From assembly GCA_019309665.1 (NCBI GenBank), contig JAFDFV010000072.1, positions 1 through 7,706 on the forward strand: DNA of 7,706 nt, read 5' to 3'. The notes below the pieces were generated by a model. That model was not told the DNA's origin, ran no database searches, and worked only from the letters and a program-made list of their open reading frames with translations. Below, in pieces: positions 5,231 to 7,706 of the stretch; within the stretch, counting starts at the first letter, position 1; the number at the start of each line of letters is the position of its first letter. Made by a program: the position numbers and the translations under genes. The DNA comes from Deltaproteobacteria bacterium. Lineage in GTDB: Bacteria; Desulfobacterota; Desulfobacteria; Desulfobacterales; ETH-SRB1.

Positions 5231-5269
5231 CAGATGGTACTGGGGTAGGTCAGATGATCGTACTGGGGT
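5231..5269. repeat. Short imperfect tandem repeat
   Basis: CAGATG plus GTACTGGGGT (5231-5246) recurs as CAGATG-ATC-GTACTGGGGT (5251-5269), a 16-base unit with a 3-base insertion in the second copy and AGGT between. It follows a GC-rich run of CCCGCC repeats. Function unknown. Confidence 0.7.
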
Positions 5270-5287
5270 GAATCCGCGGCTAAATAA

Positions 5288-5419
5288 TTACTTCTTTTCC
5301 GCCTTAATCAATAAGACCGCCGACAAAGAGCGGGGCATAATCTTCGCATCCAGCCATACAGGCAACATATAAAATCGATTGGCCCACTTGAAAAATTGAC
5401 CAAAAATATTCGTTAACAT
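5288..5419 (-). pseudogene. C-terminal methyltransferase-like fragment
   Basis: A 43-codon minus-strand frame from ATG 5419 reads MLTNIFGQFFKWANRFYMLP, VWLDAKIMPRSLSAVLLIKA and EKK before TAA. The pattern of hydrophobic helix, LP-x-W-(L)D-x-(K/L)-x-x-P, and a final (A/S)-x-LL-(I/V)-x-A-x-K strand is that of the last 40 residues of many class I SAM-dependent methyltransferases found in polysaccharide gene clusters. The SAM-binding core is absent, and within 50 bases upstream the frame meets a stop, so only the tail remains. An in-frame ATG at 5431 is also possible. Family assignment rests on the tail alone and is tentative. A short stretch of the same reading frame (KIMPRSLS as KIMPRCLSEQN) recurs at 7262-7295. 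Confidence 0.4.
5320..5344. repeat. 25-bp element shared with 7271-7295
   Basis: CCGACAA-AG-AGCGGGGCATAATCTT here and CCGACAA-GC-AGCGGGGCATAATCTT at 7271-7295 agree in 23 of 25 bases; a few further matches (GCATCC / GGATGC) follow. In the methyltransferase-like frame it encodes KIMPRSLS. Confidence 0.7.
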
Positions 5420-5457
5420 TCTATGTTCCATCGTCCAACAACCCCTCGTCCAATCCC

Positions 5458-5502
5458 CTTGACATTCGGGTCAAGCAGGGTTAATATGTAATTTATAATA
5501 TG
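5458..5502 (+). promoter_or_regulatory. vapBC promoter with inverted and direct repeats
   Basis: TTGACA (5459-5464) and TAATAT (5482-5487) are spaced by 17 bases. The -35 lies in an inverted repeat, CTTGAC-ATTCGG-GTCAAG (5458-5475), and TAATATG occurs twice, 14 bases apart (5482-5488 and 5496-5502). These are reasonable operator sites for autoregulation by the VapB-type antitoxin. A perfect TATAAT at 5494-5499 has no well-placed -35. Confidence 0.6.
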
Positions 5503-5521
5503 AAAGTATAGGTAATAAAAT

Positions 5522-5737
5522 ATGAAAATTGGAGAGCGTGGACAGGTCACCATTCCTAAAGCTATACGTGAGAAGTACGGACTTCTGCCCCAAATCGAAG
5601 TCGATTTCCTTCTGAAAGAAACAGGTATACTAATCCGAAAAAAAACACATCACGTCAGTCCTGTGGAGCAAGTCTACGGCATTTTGGGAAAAAACGTCCA
5701 AACAGACCCTTACATTGAGTCGATAAGAGGCAGATGA
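5522..5737 (+). CDS. vapB: AbrB/SpoVT-type antitoxin (VapB-like)
   Basis: A 71-residue antitoxin. Residues 1-45 are an AbrB/SpoVT/MazE swapped-hairpin DNA-binding domain: GERGQVTIPKAIREKYGL is the classic motif (G-x-(V/I)-T-(I/L)P-x-x-(I/L)R-x-x-x-G(L/I)), then EVDFLLKETGILIRKKT. The acidic tail (residues 46-71, SPVEQVYGILGKNVQTDPYIESIRGR) would bind the PIN toxin and cover its active site. It overlaps the vapC start by four bases (ATGA), so the two are translationally coupled. As an AbrB-fold dimer it should repress the operon at the repeats in its promoter. Only a weak AGG lies nine bases before the ATG. Both halves of the pair look intact. Confidence 0.87.
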   Translation: MKIGERGQVTIPKAIREKYGLLPQIEVDFLLKETGILIRKKTHHVSPVEQVYGILGKNVQTDPYIESIRGR

Positions 5738-6132
5738 TTACCTTTGTTGACACCAATGTATTGCTTGATGTTTTTTTACCTGATCCCAAATGGGGACAGA
5801 AATCAAAAATACGTTTGGAACGGGCGTTTAATCAAGGATCGCTAATTCTCAATGAAATCATATATTCCGAACTAACGCCGCAATTTTCCAGCAAAGCATT
5901 GCTGGACGATGCTTTAAAAGTCCTCAGCATTCGTATCGTCTCTTTGGATCTTAAAGCGGCATACAATGCAGGACGGATATGGAAAGATTATCGAAAGGCA
6001 GGTGGCAGGCGCAACCGTATTTTGGCTGATTTTTTAATTGGTGCTCATGCCAAAATGCAGGCGGACCAGCTCCTGACAAGAGACCGCGGCTTTTACAAAA
6101 AATACTTTTCGGATCTTCATATCATTTATTAA
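5734..6132 (+). CDS. vapC: VapC-like PIN-domain toxin
   Basis: A 132-residue PIN-domain ribonuclease of normal length, the toxin of the vapBC pair. The conserved acidic residues that bind Mg are visible: Asp6 in FVDTNVLLDV, Glu46 in ILNEIIYSEL (Glu41 is close), Asp99 in RRNRILADFLIGAHA and Asp117 in LLTRDRGFY. VapC toxins cleave tRNA or rRNA and stop translation when the antitoxin is degraded. Its ATG overlaps the vapB stop by four bases (ATGA). All catalytic positions are present, so it should be active; this is one of two apparently complete TA pairs in the window. The gene runs opposite to most others in this region. An imperfect inverted repeat lies 35 bases downstream. Confidence 0.9.
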   Translation: MITFVDTNVLLDVFLPDPKWGQKSKIRLERAFNQGSLILNEIIYSELTPQFSSKALLDDALKVLSIRIVSLDLKAAYNAGRIWKDYRKAGGRRNRILADFLIGAHAKMQADQLLTRDRGFYKKYFSDLHIIY

Positions 6133-6167
6133 ACCCATCATATATATCGCATCCCTCTTATTTCTGA

Positions 6168-6229
6168 TAGGTTACAGGGTATTGGCTGGTTAATACACTA
6201 ATCAATCCCGATATAAACCTTATAACCTA
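6168..6229. repeat. Imperfect inverted repeat downstream of vapC
   Basis: TAGGTTACAGGGT (6168-6180) and ACCTTATAACCTA (6217-6229) are reverse complements in 11 of 13 positions, 36 bases apart. There is no T-run, so a terminator is unlikely. The remainder of 6133-6304 shows no gene. Confidence 0.4.
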
Positions 6230-6304
6230 ACGTATTCCTTCCAAAACTCAAAACCCCATTCGCTCGAAATGACAGCATAAAAAAAGGGAGCGGTTAAGCC
6301 TACT

Positions 6305-6490
6305 TCATCTTTCATACTCCATCAAAGCTTCCTGAGCCAATTGCTCTAATACATCTTCTGATTCGGCAAACAGTTTTTCCCATTTTTTATCAGCTTTGAT
6401 TTCATATAGTAGCCATCTTCCAATAACATTATGTTCAATTTCTGGAAGCTTTGATGCCTGATTAAAGGCATTTTCTAATAATTTTGTCAT
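6305..6490 (-). CDS. Small antitoxin-like protein of unknown family name
   Basis: A 61-residue, mostly helical, acidic protein. The pattern LLENAFNQASKLPEIEHNVI-GRWLLYEI then KKWEKLFAESEDVLEQLAQEAL is that of a widespread family of small antitoxin-like proteins (L-E-x-AF-x-x-(A/V)-x-x-LP-x-x-EQ…R-W-x-x-xFA-x-S-x-x-x-L-x-x-LA-x-EAL) usually found just before a RelE/ParE-type toxin. Relatives I recall end with a short G-x-T-x-PLDPD tail; here the protein stops at YER, so it may lack that tail. No toxin follows: the next 170 bases are empty and vapC ends there on the other strand. The ATG has only a poor ribosome binding site. A -10 box TATAAT in repeat copy A lies 35 bases upstream on the same strand, a possible promoter. 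Role is inferred from family resemblance only. Confidence 0.6.
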   Translation of the reverse strand: MTKLLENAFNQASKLPEIEHNVIGRWLLYEIKADKKWEKLFAESEDVLEQLAQEALMEYER

Positions 6491-6522
6491 TTTTACAGCT
6501 CATTTTCTTGCGAATAACCAAA

Positions 6523-6676
6523 TAATTATATGATTTTCTGTTTAAATACCACACATAAAAAATGTCGGCAATAAAAATGCAATGTAGCCGTTCACGGCTT
6601 GAAATTGGAAAGTAGAAATTGGGGAGACCTGTCTGCGTGCGGGAACGTCCAGGCAGGGATGAAACTTTCCGTGAAC
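6523..6676. repeat. 154-bp structured repeat, copy A
   Basis: Matches copy B (7028-7180) with about seven differences including one single-base gap, roughly 95% identity. It contains nested inverted repeats: GTTCAC (6590-6595) with GTGAAC (6671-6676), GGAAAGT (6607-6613) with ACTTTCC (6664-6670), and an inner hairpin CCTGTCTG (6628-6635) with CAGGCAGG (6650-6657). On the minus strand its end carries TATAAT (6530-6525), directed toward the small antitoxin gene at 6490. No open frame is conserved between the copies. It may be a MITE-like, structured-RNA or cassette-boundary element. Confidence 0.85.
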
Positions 6677-6686
6677 GCTCGTTTTG

Positions 6687-6920
6687 TCACGCCACCTTGG
6701 TTTCCACGAGATCAAGCACTTTGGCCTGAACACTATCGAGCACGGAATCTCGAATGAACGTGCTCGCGCTAAGGATCTCAATACCAATCAGATCCCCTTC
6801 GGCATTGAGTTCCGCCGTGATATTTGGGCTAACCTCTACACTGCCCGCCTCTGGTTCATCCGATATGGCAAGATGAAGAACGTCGTCATTTTCGAAGTAT
6901 GCCATTCGTGTTTTATTCAT
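6687..6920 (-). CDS. DUF2283 domain protein
   Basis: A 77-residue protein of the DUF2283 family. The core pattern is visible: short strands MAYFENDDVLHLAIS, a central SVEVSPNITAELNAEGDLIG, then IEILSAS, matching the usual YD-x-x-(D/N)-x-L-(Y/H)-(L/I)…(E/V)-x-x-x-(I/V)-x-x-(D/E)-(Y/L)-(D/N)-x-(E/D)G-x-(I/L)-(V/I)GIEIL-x-A-S. Function is unknown; these proteins often sit downstream of a DUF4258 gene in pairs suspected to be TA modules. The start is fixed by GGGGAGG seven bases upstream (6928-6934). Directly before it a broken frame ends eight bases inside this gene, possibly the missing partner. The gene lies exactly between repeat copies A and B; its stop codon is 10 bases from copy A. Confidence 0.82.
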   Translation of the reverse strand: MNKTRMAYFENDDVLHLAISDEPEAGSVEVSPNITAELNAEGDLIGIEILSASTFIRDSVLDSVQAKVLDLVETKVA

Positions 6921-7005
6921 TCTTAAACCTCCCCGATTTAATTCGAGAGTTGATTTGTTGCCGATACTTCATATACTCGGTACATACAATCGTTGCCTAC
7001 TCCAT
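6913..7005 (-). pseudogene. Broken gene overlapping the DUF2283 start
   Basis: Minus-strand ATG at 7005, preceded by GAGGAGG four bases away (7010-7016), is followed at once by GAG TAG. The same frame then reads ATIVCTEYMKYRQQINSRIK, SGRFKNE and TAA at 6915-6913, overlapping the DUF2283 start by eight bases. A perfect translation start with nothing behind it, followed by a plausible basic C-terminus in the same frame, suggests a small gene whose middle was deleted. A DUF4258-type partner would be expected at this place, but the remaining residues are too few to identify it. Confidence 0.35.
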
Positions 7006-7027
7006 TTTTCCTCCTCATCCGAACAAG

Positions 7028-7180
7028 TAATTATATGATTTTTGTTTAAATACCACACATAAAAAATGTCGGCAATAAAAATGCAATGTAGTCGTTCAGG
7101 GCTTGAAATTGGAAAGTAGAAATTGGGGAGACTTGTCTGCGTGCGGGCACGCACAGGCAGGGATGAAACTTTCCGTGAAC
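7028..7180. repeat. 153-bp structured repeat, copy B
   Basis: Second copy of the 6523-6676 element. The inner hairpin is kept, with CTTGTCTG (7132-7139) pairing CAGGCAGG (7154-7161) through G-T pairs, and the apex is improved: CGTGC (7140-7144) with GCACG (7147-7151). GGAAAGT/ACTTTCC is also kept; the outer stem loses one pair (GTTCAG against GTGAAC). TATAAT on the minus strand (7035-7030) points to the DUF2283 locus. Homology with copy C continues rightward to 7188 and again at 7219-7239. Confidence 0.85.
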
Positions 7181-7240
7181 ACTTACAATGTAATTTTGTA
7201 TGTTTTAAGACGCAATAAATGGAGATAGACGCATACAGAA

Positions 7241-7287
7241 GCCCCGCTGGGCCGGGATCTCAGTTTTGCTCCGACAAGCAGCGGGGC
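7241..7287. repeat. GC-rich 9-bp inverted repeat downstream of pilin gene
   Basis: GCCCCGCTG (7241-7249) and CAGCGGGGC (7279-7287) are perfect reverse complements, 29 bases apart. On the minus strand it lies 60-100 bases after the pilin stop codon. A terminator is possible, but the loop is long and no T-run follows. Its right arm lies within the 25-bp element shared with 5320-5344. Confidence 0.55.
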
Positions 7288-7295
7288 ATAATCTT
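7271..7295. repeat. 25-bp element shared with 5320-5344
   Basis: Second copy of the short element, 23 of 25 bases identical. In the minus-strand frame corresponding to the methyltransferase-like tail it reads KIMPRCLSEQN and then stops. Confidence 0.65.
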
Positions 7296-7343
7296 TGGAT
7301 GCGGAAAGAGTAAAATCATAATAGTTACAAAAAGAGGATAGCC

Positions 7344-7706
7344 TTACGGCGTCAATGTATCTATTATCGCGCCGGTTGTGACATCTATGCTGTAGCTGCC
7401 ATTCACCCTGGCATGCGTGACTGTCACCGAGCCGCCGCCGGCTATGCTTATAGTGCTGCCGTCACTTGCCCTGACTTCGGGATAATTTACACCTGCCGCC
7501 GGGCCAATGATTGCTTCCGCGGGCGGGTTTCCTCCGGGATTATCAGTCAGCCATGCGTGCACGGCTGTGTGAACGTTTCGTGCGTCCGTTCTTGCGGCTG
7601 TCATATAGCTCCGTGAACGGTACTGCGTAAACTGCGGGACTGCAATCGCGGCCAGGATGCCGATGATAGCCACTACGATCATCAATTCAATAAGCGTAAA
7701 CCCTTT
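7344..7706 (-). CDS. Type IV pilin, 5' end beyond the window
   Basis: The visible 120 residues begin at the prepilin peptidase site: [20 protein letters not shown] then [13 protein letters not shown]. Cleavage would fall between Gly and Phe, the new N-terminal Phe would be methylated, and Glu5 of the mature protein, needed for assembly, is present. The hydrophobic N-terminal helix is followed by a small C-terminal domain of about 90 residues with [20 protein letters not shown], a Gly/Pro-rich loop and strands ending [17 protein letters not shown]. No cysteines are present, so no disulphide-bounded D-region. It is either a short major pilin (PilA-like) or a minor pseudopilin; which one cannot be told. 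The few residues before KGF and the ribosome binding site are outside the window. The gene is clearly more GC-rich than the TA region it borders, so it may belong to the older chromosome. Confidence 0.85.
   Translation of the reverse strand, partial: KGFTLIELMIVVAIIGILAAIAVPQFTQYRSRSYMTAARTDARNVHTAVHAWLTDNPGGNPPAEAIIGPAAGVNYPEVRASDGSTISIAGGGSVTVTHARVNGSYSIDVTTGAIIDTLTP

Larger units (their letters stand above)
5161..5457. other. Gap between brnTA remnant and vapBC promoter
   Basis: It contains the tandem repeat at 5231-5269 and the methyltransferase-like tail at 5288-5419. A GC-rich CCCGCCCGCCCCG stretch lies near 5208-5221. I see no intact gene or RNA. Confidence 0.45.

Noticed and set aside
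6258..6280. ATTCGCTCGAAATGACAGCA, a phrase resembling a dispersed intergenic repeat in many genomes
   Set aside because: Only one copy is in this window, so repetition cannot be shown from the sequence.
6587..6680. Integron attC site in the 154-bp repeat
   Set aside because: Size and fold recall attC, but the outer repeats read GTTCAC…GTGAAC, the opposite polarity from the required RYYYAAC…GTTRRRY, and no integrase is visible.
6542..7154. Open frames running through the repeat copies (6542-6787 and 6969-7154, minus)
   Set aside because: The frames are not conserved between the two copies, and single-base gaps separate them; the repeat is better explained as a non-coding element.
7241..7287. 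Rho-independent terminator for the pilin gene
   Set aside because: The stem is strong, but the 29-base loop and missing T-run make a standard terminator unlikely; recorded only as an inverted repeat.
1..7706. CRISPR array, rRNA, complete insertion sequence or transposase
   Set aside because: No regularly spaced short repeats, no rRNA-like sequence and no transposase frame were seen on either strand.

Overview
The window looks like an accessory stretch of a bacterial chromosome, crowded with small toxin-antitoxin (TA) genes and gene relics, lying between two more conventional genes. At the left is a complete zinc-ribbon protein of unknown function (20-1099, +). At the right is the truncated 5' part of a type IV pilin gene (7344-7706, -) that runs off the window. 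Starts are ATG, GTG and TTG with Shine-Dalgarno sites. The pilin N-terminus and the density of HicBA, VapBC, BrnTA, AbiE, HigA and DUF2283 relatives suit a Gram-negative environmental bacterium, perhaps Desulfobacterota-like. That placement is a weak inference. The middle is AT-rich and the pilin end is visibly more GC-rich.

Layout from left to right: the zinc-ribbon gene; a 38-codon relic of a family 2 glycosyltransferase (1198-1311, -); an intact hicB-hicA pair (1937 to 1441, -) with a recognisable promoter; a frameshifted small gene (2081-2225, -); a winged-helix regulator with a decayed nucleotidyltransferase domain (2388-2942, -); an antitoxin-like gene with an in-frame stop (3117-3275, -) next to a fragment of a dispersed repeat (3290-3337); an AbiEi/DUF6088-type antitoxin (3550-4275, -) followed one base later by only the first codons of its AbiEii toxin; a near-perfect palindrome at the AbiEi promoter; a HigA fragment (4373-4576, -); the 5' third of another antitoxin-like gene (4585-4750, +); a complete CopG/BrnA antitoxin (4777-5058, -) whose BrnT toxin survives only as about 23 N-terminal residues; a C-terminal methyltransferase-like fragment (5288-5419, -); and an intact vapB-vapC pair (5522-6132, +).

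Further right are a small antitoxin-like gene (6305-6490, -) and a DUF2283 gene (6687-6920, -), each preceded on its own strand by one copy of a 154-bp repeat (6523-6676 and 7028-7180, about 95% identical). The repeat has nested inverted repeats, a hairpin, and an outward -10 box reading TATAAT.

Two complete TA operons, hicBA and vapBC, look able to work. In at least two other loci the antitoxin is whole while the toxin is cut within its first 12 to 25 codons. The region therefore reads as a TA graveyard in which toxins were lost and antitoxins kept, with the structured repeat possibly acting as a cassette boundary or mobile promoter. The glycosyltransferase and methyltransferase scraps suggest that surface-polysaccharide genes once lay in or passed through this locus.
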